NCBI GenBank assembly: GCA_026989495.1
Contig: JALSJE010000073.1
Coordinates: 1-61,591 of the forward strand
Origin: Gammaproteobacteria bacterium
Lineage (GTDB): Bacteria > Pseudomonadota > Gammaproteobacteria > S144-34
Direction of reading: 5' to 3'
DNA: 61,591 bases
Both the position numbers and the translations under genes were made by a program. Every line of letters starts with the position of its first letter. The stretch's first letter is position 1. The notes below the pieces were generated by a model, which saw only the letters and a list, made by a program, of their open reading frames with translations, made no database searches and was not told the origin of the DNA. This document shows positions 29,257-36,807 of the stretch, piece after piece.

Positions 29257-29287
29257 TTGACCTGTACGCCGTGCACAGGTGTGCAAT
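29257..29287 (+). promoter_or_regulatory. MerR-type promoter before the Rieske operon
   Basis: -35 TTGACC (29257-29262) and -10 TGCAAT (29282-29287) are separated by 19 bp, the over-long spacer typical of MerR-activated promoters. The spacer holds the dyad ACCTGT-N9-ACAGGT (29260-29280). Two more sites with nearly the same sequence occur at 36518 and 37818. Confidence 0.75.
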
Positions 29288-29330
29288 GGGGCGACGTCGG
29301 CAGGGGTGTGGCCAGGGAGCGGGAGCCGCC

Positions 29331-29924
29331 ATGGACCGCGATCGCAGACGATGGCTCGCTGGTGCGGCCGTCCTGATGGGCGGCGCGGGGGTGGCCGCCC
29401 TGGCCGTGCCCTTCATCCGCTCGATGGGGCCGAGCGCCAGGGCGCGGGCGGCGGGGGCGCCGGTGCAGGTGGACTTCTCCCGCCTCGAGCCCGGCCAGCA
29501 GATCACGGTCGAATGGCGCGGGCGGCCCGTCTGGGTGATGCGCCGGACCAAACGCATGCTGGCCCGCATGCGCGAGCCCGAGCACCTGCGGCGGCTGCGC
29601 GATCCCGGCTCCCGTGTCGAGACCCAGCAGCCGCCCTACGCGCGCAACGCCACGCGCTCCATCCGCCCCGAGATCTTCGTGGTGATCGGCATCTGCACCC
29701 ACCTCGGGTGCGTGCCCACCTACCGGCCGGAGGAGTCGCCGCCCGACCTGGGTCCCGACTGGATCGGCGGCTATTTCTGCCCCTGCCACGGCTCGCGCTT
29801 CGACCTCGCGGGGCGGGTCTACAAGGGGGTGCCGGCACCCACCAACCTGGTGGTGCCGCCCCATCGCTATCTGTCGGATACCGTGGTCGAGGTGGGGGTG
29901 CATCCGCAGACGGAGGGTGGATGA
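29331..29924 (+). CDS. petA: Rieske iron-sulfur protein, bc1-complex type
   Basis: 197 aa. A basic N-terminus and one membrane segment (WLAGAAVLMGGAGVAALAVPF) give a Tat-like anchor. The [2Fe-2S] cluster motifs CTHLGC (122-127) and CPCHGS (150-155) are intact, as is the PPHRY segment. This is the fold of the ubiquinol-cytochrome c reductase subunit. However, no petB or petC follows: the next genes are a DUF5676-like membrane protein and a YHS protein, and the promoter is of MerR type. It may be a second, copper- or stress-linked Rieske protein rather than the housekeeping one. Confidence 0.85.
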   Translation: MDRDRRRWLAGAAVLMGGAGVAALAVPFIRSMGPSARARAAGAPVQVDFSRLEPGQQITVEWRGRPVWVMRRTKRMLARMREPEHLRRLRDPGSRVETQQPPYARNATRSIRPEIFVVIGICTHLGCVPTYRPEESPPDLGPDWIGGYFCPCHGSRFDLAGRVYKGVPAPTNLVVPPHRYLSDTVVEVGVHPQTEGG

Positions 29925-30223
29925 GCGGCATGCGGGAGGCGGACGCGATGGCGACGATCAGGGCGCGCGTGCTCGCCACGGGCCACGCGACGAGCCTCTT
30001 CCTCGTGGTGAGCTATCTGGCCTGCGTGGCCTGGGACCTTCTGTTTCCGCAGTACGCCATGTTCGAGGCCTGGCGGGCGCTGCTGCCGGGCTTCTCGTGG
30101 AGCTGGGGCGGCTTCCTGGCCGGGCTCGCCGGCAGCTACCTCTACGGCTGGTGGTTCGCCCTGCTGTGGGTGCCTCTGCACGCGCATTTCCTGCGGCGGG
30201 TCGGGAGCGCCGGCGATGCCTGA
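29921..30223 (+). CDS. Small two-helix membrane protein, DUF5676-like
   Basis: 100 aa overlapping the end of the Rieske gene by 4 bp. Two membrane segments are visible (LFLVVSYLACVAWDLLF and GGFLAGLAGSYLYGWWFALLW), with a central WRALLPGFSWSWGGF. Proteins of this form, often labelled DUF5676, occur in copper and metal-resistance clusters. Function unknown. Confidence 0.65.
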   Translation: MSGMREADAMATIRARVLATGHATSLFLVVSYLACVAWDLLFPQYAMFEAWRALLPGFSWSWGGFLAGLAGSYLYGWWFALLWVPLHAHFLRRVGSAGDA

Positions 30224-30992
30224 GGCGCGCGGCGAGGGCGGCGCGGACTTTCTCATCCGCGATCCCGTCTGCGGCATGGGTCTGGACCCCCGCCGGGCCG
30301 CCGCGACGGCCGAGCATGGCGGGCGGCTCTTCTATTTCTGCTCCGAGGGCTGCCGCATGCGGTTCCTGCGCGATCCGGACCGTTTCGCAGGTGGGGGTGC
30401 GACGCCGCGGCTGTGCGTGGGCGTGATGGGCTCGGCCGCCGGAGAGGTCCCGCCGGAGGCGAGGGAGCGGGCCTATGCGCTGGGGCAGGCCATCGCGCGC
30501 CGCGGCTACGTGCTGGTCACCGGCGCCTGCCCGGGCCTGCCCTACGAGTGCGCCCGCGGCGCGCGCAACTTCGGTGGCCTCTCGGTGGGGATCTCGCCCG
30601 CCCTCAGCCTCGACGAGCACCTGCACAAGTACCACTCGCCCGCGGACGCCTACGACGTGATCGTCTACACCGGCAGCGGGCTGATGGGGCGCGAGGTCAC
30701 CAACATCCGCTCCAGCGACCTCGTGATCATCCTCGGCGGCCGCTCGGGGACGCTCGGCGAGTTCGCCATCGCCTATGACGAGGGCAGGCTCATCGGCGTG
30801 CTGGAGGGGACGGGCGGCATCGCCGACCATCTGCGGGGGATCGTGGCGGCCCTGGACAAGGAGACGGGCGCCCGGGTGCTCTACGACTCCGATCCCGTGC
30901 GTTTGCTGGAGCGCCTCGCCGAGGCCTACCGGCGGGGACACTACCGTCGCCCTTCCTGCTTCTGCGCGGAGATGCCGGCGGCCGGGGGCTGA
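30216..30992 (+). CDS. YHS domain fused to a SLOG/LOG-like Rossmann domain
   Basis: 258 aa overlapping the previous gene by 8 bp. Residues 10-60 form a YHS metal-binding domain (RDPVCGMGLDP, then FYFCSEGCRMRF). Residues 65-235 form a Rossmann-like domain of the LOG/TIGR00725 group (VLVTGACPGLPYECARGA, then VIILGGRSGTLGEFAIAYDEGR, with the PGG-GTxxE-like nucleotide site as GGRSGTLGE). A C-terminal SCFCAEM adds cysteines. YHS domains bind copper or other soft metals; SLOG domains bind or cleave nucleotides. The combination suggests metal-gated nucleotide chemistry, which is inference. It is the third gene under the 29257 promoter. Confidence 0.8.
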   Translation: MPEARGEGGADFLIRDPVCGMGLDPRRAAATAEHGGRLFYFCSEGCRMRFLRDPDRFAGGGATPRLCVGVMGSAAGEVPPEARERAYALGQAIARRGYVLVTGACPGLPYECARGARNFGGLSVGISPALSLDEHLHKYHSPADAYDVIVYTGSGLMGREVTNIRSSDLVIILGGRSGTLGEFAIAYDEGRLIGVLEGTGGIADHLRGIVAALDKETGARVLYDSDPVRLLERLAEAYRRGHYRRPSCFCAEMPAAGG

Positions 30993-30996
30993 GCGC

Positions 30997-31587
30997 TCAG
31001 CGGCGGCGGAAGGTGGTGTGGTGGCAGCGGGGGCAGGGCGGGAGGCGGCCCGTGCGCTCGAGCCGGATGGTCTCGCCGCAGCGCGTGCAGACGAAGGTGC
31101 CGGCGTGGGCCACCTCGCCCGTGTGGTAGGCGAGCGCCGCGTCCAGCCGGTCGCCCAGCTCCTGCGCCCACTCGCCGAGCGCGCGGGCGGCGAGCGCGGC
31201 CAGGTGGCCGCCGCGGTCGCGCAGGGTCTCCAGCAGGCCGCCCGCGGTGTCGGTCAGGCGCTCGACGCCGGGCCTGAGCTCACGGGCGGCCGACAGCAGG
31301 TCCTTGCGCACGGTCTCGGCCGCGCGCCCCAGGGTCCCGGCCGTGAAGCGGCCGGCCTCGCGCAGACGGCGCACGCCCTCGTCCACCGCGCGCCGCATCT
31401 GCTCCGGGCTCAGGCGCTCCTGCGCCTCCTCGAGCAGCGCGCGCACCTCGCGCCGCAGGGCCTCGTAGGCCGCCTGCGCCTCGCGCGCCTCCGACGTCTC
31501 CTCACCGGTGCCTTCGCCCTTACCCGGCGCGGCGGGCGCCGCGGCGGTGGTCGCTTCGGTGTCCTGCTGCTTTTCGTCTTCGGCCAT
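30997..31587 (-). CDS. Zinc-ribbon protein with coiled coil, DUF1451-like
   Basis: 196 aa. An acidic Ala/Thr-rich N-terminus is followed by long amphipathic helices (about 35-145) and a C-terminal zinc ribbon, FVCTRCGE then LPPCPRCHHTTF, preceded by TGEVAHAGTF, as in DUF1451 proteins. Cytoplasmic, role unknown. It is convergent with the YHS-SLOG gene and precedes nothing obvious downstream. Confidence 0.8.
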   Translation of the reverse strand: MAEDEKQQDTEATTAAAPAAPGKGEGTGEETSEAREAQAAYEALRREVRALLEEAQERLSPEQMRRAVDEGVRRLREAGRFTAGTLGRAAETVRKDLLSAARELRPGVERLTDTAGGLLETLRDRGGHLAALAARALGEWAQELGDRLDAALAYHTGEVAHAGTFVCTRCGETIRLERTGRLPPCPRCHHTTFRRR

Positions 31588-31631
31588 GGTCGGCTCCCGC
31601 GGCTGGGCGACGTCCCGGCCGGACCGGGCCG

Positions 31632-32324
31632 TCACATGATGAAGAAGGCCTCGTAGATCATATAGAGGCCGGTCGCCACGAGCACAAGGCCGGCGGCGAG
31701 GTCCAGCCTCCGGCTCCAGGCGGTGGCCGCGCGCAGCCGTTCGAGCCAACCCACCGCCAGCGCCCCGGCCAGCAGCGGCACGGCCCGCCCCAGGGCGAAG
31801 GCGGCGAGCAGCGCCGCACCGAAGGCGACCGAGCCGGCCCCGGCCGCCGCCGAGAGCATCACCAGGAGCGCGGGCGTGCACACGGGGCAGACGGCGACGG
31901 AGAAGGGAACGCCGAGCAGGAAGGCGCCCCAGGGGCCCGCCACCGGCCGCCCCCGCACCGTGAACCATGGTATCGAGAGCCGCAGCCACCCTGCCCAGGC
32001 CAGGCCCAGCGCGACGAGCAGCGGCCCGAGCGCGAGCCCCCACCAGCGGCCGAGCAGCGCCCTGGCCCATCCGCCGCCGAGGGCGGCCGCGACCCCGAGC
32101 GCGACGTGCGCGGCCAGCATGCCCGCGGCGAAGGCCAGCGCCAGCGCGAAGGTCCGGCGCGGCGCCCGCGCCGGCGCCACGTAGGCGAGAACGACCGGTA
32201 TGGAGGCGAAGACCAGCGGGTTGAAGGAAAAGAGGAGGCCTGCGGCGAAGCCCAGCACAAGCCCCCACAGGGAGGGCTCCTCGAGCACGAAGGCGAGGCT
32301 GTCGAGGTCCGTGACCAGCTCCAT
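31632..32324 (-). CDS. CcdA/DsbD-like membrane protein
   Basis: 230 aa with six membrane segments. It belongs to the DsbD/CcdA transmembrane group that passes reductant across the membrane by two cysteines. The first motif, normally P-C-V-L-P, reads FNPLVFASIP here and lacks its cysteine. The second reads VAVCPVCTPALL and has a CxxC. Loss of the first cysteine means the usual disulfide relay cannot run as known, so the substrate or mechanism may differ. It precedes the zinc-ribbon gene by 44 bp. Confidence 0.7.
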   Translation of the reverse strand: MELVTDLDSLAFVLEEPSLWGLVLGFAAGLLFSFNPLVFASIPVVLAYVAPARAPRRTFALALAFAAGMLAAHVALGVAAALGGGWARALLGRWWGLALGPLLVALGLAWAGWLRLSIPWFTVRGRPVAGPWGAFLLGVPFSVAVCPVCTPALLVMLSAAAGAGSVAFGAALLAAFALGRAVPLLAGALAVGWLERLRAATAWSRRLDLAAGLVLVATGLYMIYEAFFIM

Positions 32325-32334
32325 GGCCGTGCCC

Positions 32335-33033
32335 TCACGCCCTCGCCGGCCGTGTCCAGGTGAAGTGCTCGAAGACGCCGGACCAGTACATGCCGAAGGC
32401 CACGGCGAAGCCGAGCTCCTCGACCGGCATCCCGAACAACTGGATCCCGCTCAGCGCTTCCAGGTTCCACACCCGCTCGATGTAGCCCGGCGAGAGCCAT
32501 TCGAGCCCCTGCAGGAAGACGACGTAGTAGCCCAGGAAGACGAGCCCGCCCACCCAGGTCTTGCGCGCGAGATCCGGACGGCAGGCGACATTGGCCGCCG
32601 CCCCGATCGCCAGCGCGAGGATGGCGGGATAGATCGGGTTCCACGGCAGCAGGAGCAGGGGCGGGAAGGCGAGGAAGGGTGCGGCCAGCGCCCAGCGGTG
32701 GAAGCGGTGACGGGGATGGCAGCGCTCGTGGGCCGGCAGGGGGGCCGGCGCGCGTCCCGTGAGCACGTTGTAGAGCACCGCGCCCACGCCCCCGATGCCG
32801 AAGCAGAAGATCAGGCTCTCGATGTCGAACCCCGTGCGCAGGGCCAGGTCGAACAGGCTCGGCGGCGCCCAGTACTCCGGCACGAACAGCGGCTCGCTGA
32901 GCCCGAAGGGCGTGGTGTACAGGCTCGCCCAGAGCATCGCCCTGCGGTTCGCGGGCGACAGCCACCAGGCGAGCGCCCACGGCACCAGGAAGGCGCTCGA
33001 CCATACGAGCCATACATACTGGTCGGGGACCAT
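32335..33033 (-). CDS. Polytopic membrane protein with lycopene-cyclase-like domain
   Basis: 232 aa with about six membrane segments. The segment IQLFGMPVEELGFAVAFGMYWSG has the P-x-E-E helix found in lycopene cyclase domain (CarR/CrtYcd-like) proteins, and YTTPFGLSEPLFVPEYWAPPS also fits that group. There are no carotenoid genes nearby, so its substrate is open. It lies 10 bp upstream of the CcdA-like gene and is probably co-transcribed. Confidence 0.45.
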   Translation of the reverse strand: MVPDQYVWLVWSSAFLVPWALAWWLSPANRRAMLWASLYTTPFGLSEPLFVPEYWAPPSLFDLALRTGFDIESLIFCFGIGGVGAVLYNVLTGRAPAPLPAHERCHPRHRFHRWALAAPFLAFPPLLLLPWNPIYPAILALAIGAAANVACRPDLARKTWVGGLVFLGYYVVFLQGLEWLSPGYIERVWNLEALSGIQLFGMPVEELGFAVAFGMYWSGVFEHFTWTRPARA

Positions 33034-33399
33034 ACGCTTCCCGTACGCGCCGTCATTCCCCTGCTCATGTAAACCTGCAAGCAGGTGCCAGCTTCAAGCG
33101 CCCCCCCAAGGTTCCCAAGGGCGGGGGCGGCGGGGCCCGCGGGGCGGGCGTCGGCGGCCATGGACGGCCGCCGCCGAGCCGCAGGGACGCATTTGGCGTC
33201 CCGCACCGCGGGCCCCGGCGCAAAACCGCCCCGCGACCGTCGCAGGCGCACACGCTCCCGCCGCCACCGGCCCCACACTGCCTTCGCGGCCGCTTCCGCT
33301 GCGTCCGTGGAGCGGGCGCCGCATTCCCCCATAGGCGCGGCTTCCTGCCGCGCCGGGACCGGCTGGAAGCCGGCCCCACGGGGGAGGCGGCCGATACGC
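33034..33399. other. 366-bp gene-free stretch with a REP-like hairpin
   Basis: No credible gene. Very GC-rich and rich in short inverted repeats. A REP-like unit at 33332-33384 (GGCGCGGCTTCCTGCCGCGCC followed by a second GGCTGGAAGCCGGCC hairpin) is repeated at 36093-36147. The first part is low-complexity GC. Confidence 0.6.
33332..33384 (+). repeat. REP-like palindromic repeat, copy 1
   Basis: Two hairpins, GCGCGGCTTCCTGCCGCGC and GGCCGGCTTCCAGCC in inverse reading, are separated by a short linker and followed by CCCCACGGGGG. About 50 of 55 positions match the unit at 36093-36147. REP-like intergenic units of this GCGGCTTCC type are widespread in Gammaproteobacteria. Confidence 0.65.
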
Positions 33400-34395
33400 T
33401 CAGGTGTTGCCGAGGACGGCGAGCCAGAAGGGCACCTTGCCGGGCTCGATCCAGCCCGTGACCTCGAGCTTGCCGAGGTCGATCACCGCCACCTTGCTGA
33501 GCCCGGTGACCGCCACGTAGGCCTTGTGCCCGTCGGCGCTCGCGCGCACGCCGTGCGGGCCCTGGCCCACCTCGATGCGCTTGACCACCTCGAGCGTGCC
33601 GGCGTCCACCACGGTGACGACCTTGCCCGCGATGCCGGTGACCAGCACGTAGCGCCCGTCGGGCGTCACGTCCACCCCGTAGTGCGGCGGGCTGAGCGGG
33701 ATGCGCTTGACGATGCGCCGGCCGGGGATGTCGATCACCGTGAGATCCATGCTCGCGTTGTTGGCCACGAACAGGCGTGTGCCGTCGGGCGAGATGTCCA
33801 CGTTGTGCGGCGCCTTCCCTGCGGGGAGCTCGCCGACCTTCTCCAGCCGCTCCATGTCCACCACCGCGATGCGGTCGGTGCCCTGGAGCGTGACGTAGAG
33901 GGTGCGGTTGTCGGGCGAGAGCACGCTGTTGTGGGGCATGGGACCCACGGCGATGGTCTTGACCGGCCGCAGGCGCTCGACGTCGATGACGGTGATGGTG
34001 CCCGCCCCCTCGTCGGCGGCGATGGCGTAGCGGCCCTTGCGGTCCACCTTGATGCCCTTGGGCGTCTTGCCCACGGGGATCCTGGCGAGGCGCTTCCCGC
34101 TGTGGGCGTCATAGGCATAGATGGCGTCCTCGGCAGCGCTGGTGGCGAAGACCACCTTGCCGGCAGGGTCGGCCGAGACGTAGGTCATGGCCTTGCCCGC
34201 GGGCCACTTCTTGGCGTGACCCTTCATGTGACCGTGGTCCGCCATCGCCATGAGCGGGGCCACGGCGTTCTCGCCCTTGAGCGTCACCCAGGCCAGGTCG
34301 CCGTCGGCGGCAGCGGGCCGGGCGGTGCCGATCAGGGGGGCCGCGCAGGCGGCGGCCAACAGGGCGAGGGTGCTCCGAATGGTGCGGTTGCGCAT
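33400..34395 (-). CDS. Periplasmic YVTN-type beta-propeller protein
   Basis: 331 aa from the ATG after AAGGAGG (an ATG five codons upstream overlaps that site). Signal peptide to about ARPAAADG. At least six propeller blades with repeats such as NDRTLYVTLQGTDRIAVVD and DGTRLFVANNASMDLTVIDI follow. A His/Met-rich loop (MADHGHMKGHAKKW) may bind metal. Such propellers accompany cytochrome or copper enzymes. It is the last gene of an ECF sigma/anti-sigma operon, which suggests stress-controlled expression. Confidence 0.82.
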   Translation of the reverse strand: MRNRTIRSTLALLAAACAAPLIGTARPAAADGDLAWVTLKGENAVAPLMAMADHGHMKGHAKKWPAGKAMTYVSADPAGKVVFATSAAEDAIYAYDAHSGKRLARIPVGKTPKGIKVDRKGRYAIAADEGAGTITVIDVERLRPVKTIAVGPMPHNSVLSPDNRTLYVTLQGTDRIAVVDMERLEKVGELPAGKAPHNVDISPDGTRLFVANNASMDLTVIDIPGRRIVKRIPLSPPHYGVDVTPDGRYVLVTGIAGKVVTVVDAGTLEVVKRIEVGQGPHGVRASADGHKAYVAVTGLSKVAVIDLGKLEVTGWIEPGKVPFWLAVLGNT

Positions 34396-34412
34396 GCGTG
34401 CCTCCTTCATGG

Positions 34413-35045
34413 TCAGGCCTCCTCCAGGTGGGGTTGGCTGTCGTTGGGGTGGCGCGGACGGGCCGGGCCGTGCAGGAGGGCCCGCCCCAGGCCCGCCAGG
34501 GCCTCGGACGCCTCCGGCGGGCCGAAGGCGAGCACCGTCACGGCGCCGCGCGCCGCGACGCGCCAGGCCCGCCCGCCGGTCCTGCCCCGGCTGGGCAGGC
34601 GGCCCTGCCAGCGGCCGCCGGTCTCGACCAGCACCTCAGTCACGGTGCCGTCGGCGAGCACCAGACGCAGATGCCGGACGAGCACGCCGGCGACCACGCA
34701 GTTCTTGGTGAGCAGCAGATGCGCGCCCGGCGGGAGCGTGAGCCCCGCCCGGGCGAGCCAGCGCAGGGGTGGGCCGGTGCGCACGCCCTCCAGAGAACGC
34801 TCCTCCTCCAGGTGCCGGAGCGCCGCCTCCACCAGCGGCGCCGGCTGCCGCTGGGCGGGCAGGGCCAGCCAGAGGCCGGCCGCCAGCGCGCCGGCGAGCG
34901 CGGCGGCGAGTGCGCGTGCCCGCAGGCGCCGGCGGGCCTGGCGGCGCTGCTCGGCCAGATTGGCGCGCAGCCGCGCGGCGAGATCCGCCGGCACGGCGGG
35001 ACGCCGCAGCAGCGTTCGCAGCCGTTCGTCGTCCAGTCCCGGCAT
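34413..35045 (-). CDS. Membrane-anchored anti-sigma-like protein
   Basis: 210 aa. A cytoplasmic N-terminal part (LDDERLRTLLRRPAVPADLAARL) is followed by a basic helix, one membrane segment (ALAAALAGALAAGLWLALP) and a periplasmic domain. The place directly after an ECF sigma gene (7 bp gap) and the one-helix topology fit an anti-sigma factor. There is no clear zinc (HxxxCxxC) motif, so it belongs to a non-ZAS type. The periplasmic part could be the sensor. Confidence 0.7.
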   Translation of the reverse strand: MPGLDDERLRTLLRRPAVPADLAARLRANLAEQRRQARRRLRARALAAALAGALAAGLWLALPAQRQPAPLVEAALRHLEEERSLEGVRTGPPLRWLARAGLTLPPGAHLLLTKNCVVAGVLVRHLRLVLADGTVTEVLVETGGRWQGRLPSRGRTGGRAWRVAARGAVTVLAFGPPEASEALAGLGRALLHGPARPRHPNDSQPHLEEA

Positions 35046-35052
35046 CGCTCGT

Positions 35053-35595
35053 CTACCTCCTTCTGCCGACGGGCAGCGGCACCACGCGCCCTCCTGGGGC
35101 CGGCCCTGCCAGCGCGGTCTCCAGGGCCCGGCGTGCCCGTGCGATGCGGCTCATCACGGTGCCGATCGGGATGTCCAGCAGCCTGGCGATCTCACGGTAG
35201 GAGAGGCCGTGCAGGGCGTGCAGCAGCAGGATCTCGCGCTGTGCGGGCGCGAGCCGCTGCAGGGCCGCGGCGAGGTCCAGCATGAGCGCCGTGTCCTCGT
35301 CGTCCCCGGCCGCGCGGGTTTCCGGCGCGGCGATCTCCAAGGGCTCGGCACGCCCGAGCGCATCGCCGCTGGCGAGATGCCGCGCGAGCCGCCGACGCAG
35401 GATGGTGAGCAGCCACGCCAGCCCCGCGCGCTCGGCGCGCAGGCGCCCGAGCCCTTTCCAGGCCTCGTGGTAGGTCTCCTGCACCAGGTCGTCGGCCAGG
35501 TGCGGGTCACCCGTCATCCACAGGGCGTGGCGATAGAGCGCCGCATGGTGGCGCTCGATCAGCCGCTCCATCAGGGCATGCCGCCCGAGCCGCAT
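35053..35595 (-). CDS. ECF-family RNA polymerase sigma factor
   Basis: 180 aa. Region 2 (LYRHALWMTGDPHLADDLVQETYHEAWKGL) and region 4 (LAPAQREILLLHALHGLSYREIARLLDIPIGTVMSRIARARRAL) are clear. There is no C-terminal Cys-rich extension of the CorE kind. Structured repeat copy C lies about 25 bp before the start, on the same strand. It controls at least its own operon, inferred from the usual autoregulation of ECF sigmas. Confidence 0.9.
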   Translation of the reverse strand: MRLGRHALMERLIERHHAALYRHALWMTGDPHLADDLVQETYHEAWKGLGRLRAERAGLAWLLTILRRRLARHLASGDALGRAEPLEIAAPETRAAGDDEDTALMLDLAAALQRLAPAQREILLLHALHGLSYREIARLLDIPIGTVMSRIARARRALETALAGPAPGGRVVPLPVGRRR

Positions 35596-35619
35596 CCGGC
35601 CCTCCCCGTCAGCGTGTCC

Positions 35620-35779
35620 TGGAAACTCAATCCGCGGCGCGGATTGATCAGCATCGAGGCGCTTCGCGGTCCATTTTGATTTTTCTTCGCATTGTCATGC
35701 ACTTCCCTGTGCATGGGTCGTCCCGCGGCCGTCCCCGGCCGCGGGGAAGGCCTGAAAAATCCGCGATTTTTCAGGCCTT
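35620..35779 (-). repeat. Structured intergenic repeat, copy C
   Basis: Best preserved copy, on the minus strand. SL0 (35747-35779) is a 14-bp stem AAGGCCTGAAAAAT/ATTTTTCAGGCCTT. SL1 (35722-35745) pairs CCCGCGGCC with GGCCGCGGG. SL2 (35696-35715) is CATGCAC-N6-GTGCATG. SL3 (35627-35647) pairs TCAATCCGC with GCGGATTGA. The linker between SL2 and SL3 is conserved. It ends about 25 bp before the ECF sigma start codon. Confidence 0.85.
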
Positions 35780-36349
35780 CCTCCTGAGAGTGCGCCGCGC
35801 GGGCGCTGTTATTCCCGCACGGGCGCATTTGCCGGCGCTTCTGTCGTCTCATGGGTGCCGCGATTCGGATGGCCGCACGCCGGTAAGGCGTGAGCGCCTG
35901 CGATGGCCGCGGGTCGGTTGGCGCGGGGGTCCGCGAAGAGGCGCGGCTTCGGCGACCCTCGCAGGCCGCACCCCACCTCGCCGGCGCCGTCCCGCCGCCC
36001 TCGCGGCCGCTTCACCTCCGTCTGCGGGTGAGGCTTCCAGGACACCGCGCCTCTCCCCCCAGGCGCGGTTTCCAGCATGCGACCCTTCCTCCGTAGGCGC
36101 GGCTTCCAGCCGCGCCGGGGTCGGCTGGAAGCCAGCCCCACGGGGGGGTCGGGCGCCGGGCCGGCTGGAAGCCGCCCAACGGGGAAGGCCGGCGCTGCAG
36201 AGGCCGGCGTGCCCTTCCGGGCTGCACCGGGTGGTCTGAGAGGCTCTCGGCCCTGTGCGTGCCAGCTTCCATGTGCCTTGTCCGCGCATGCCGGCTGCGA
36301 TACGCCTCGACGACAAAGGGGATCCCCCGAGAATGCGGAAGAACCCGAT
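35780..36349. other. Gene-free stretch between repeat copies C and D
   Basis: About 570 bp without a credible gene. Contains the REP-like unit at 36093-36147, partial relatives near 36060-36085 and 36155-36185, and otherwise low-complexity GC-rich sequence. Repeats C and D face away from each other across it. Confidence 0.6.
36093..36147 (+). repeat. REP-like palindromic repeat, copy 2
   Basis: GTAGGCGCGGCTTCCAGCCG starts the unit, followed by a second hairpin GGCTGGAAGCCAGCC and CCCCACGGGGG. It is nearly the same as the unit at 33332-33384. Confidence 0.65.
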
Positions 36350-36512
36350 GGAAGGCCTGCGAAATCTCGATCTTTCGGGGCTTCCCCGCGGCCAGGGACG
36401 GCCGCGGGGGGCCCATGCACAGGGAAGTGCATGACAGCTCAAGGAACATCCGAATGGCCGCGGAGCACCTCAGCGCTGATCGATCCGTGCAGCGGATTGA
36501 TCAGAGCTTCCC
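36350..36512 (+). repeat. Structured intergenic repeat, copy D
   Basis: SL0 is degenerate (AAGGCCTGCGAAAT...TTTCGGGGCTT, about 36353-36384). SL1 is at 36384-36409, SL2 at 36414-36433 (CATGCACAGGGAAGTGCATG) and SL3 at 36477-36503 (TGATCGATCCGT/AGCGGATTGATCA). It ends only a few bases before the MerR-type promoter at 36518 and is co-oriented with the YHS gene. Confidence 0.85.
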
Positions 36513-36517
36513 GATTT

Positions 36518-36548
36518 TTGACCTGTGCGCCGCTTGCATGTCTATAAA
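36518..36548 (+). promoter_or_regulatory. MerR-type promoter before the YHS gene
   Basis: -35 TTGACC (36518-36523), 19-bp spacer, -10 TATAAA (36543-36548). The spacer begins TGTGCGCCGCTTGCATGT, matching the sites at 29257 and 37818 in its left half and carrying an imperfect dyad. Confidence 0.75.
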
Positions 36549-36611
36549 GAGGGCACGAGGGTCGCCTGCGCACGCTGTGATGACGGGTCGTGGGGCCCGG
36601 GAGGTGCGAGG

Positions 36612-36803
36612 ATGGAGAAGGATCCGGTCTGCGGCATGGAGGTGGCGCCCGAGCGGGCGGCCGCCAGGGTGGAGCACGGCGGACGGACCTGGTGGTTCTG
36701 TTCGGAGGCCTGCCGGCGGGCCTTCGAGCAGGATCCGGACCGCTACGTCCAGGCGGCCGGGGCCGCCGCGGGCCACCACGGCGAGGGCCGGCCCGGCCGC
36801 TGA
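36612..36803 (+). CDS. Small YHS-domain protein
   Basis: 63 aa from the ATG at 36612, giving MEKDPVCGMEVAPERAAARV then WWFCSEACRRAFEQDPDRYV, a complete YHS domain with DPVCGM and CSEAC cysteines. It is closely related to the N-terminal domain of the YHS-SLOG fusion at 30216, and both follow the same type of promoter. YHS domains bind soft metals, often copper; this may be a free metal carrier. Confidence 0.82.
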   Translation: MEKDPVCGMEVAPERAAARVEHGGRTWWFCSEACRRAFEQDPDRYVQAAGAAAGHHGEGRPGR

Positions 36804-36807
36804 GCGC

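Noticed and set aside
33034-36349. CRISPR array suggested by repeated GCGGCTTCC units
   Set aside because: Units are few, palindromic and irregularly spaced, with no constant repeat/spacer pattern; they are REP-like.
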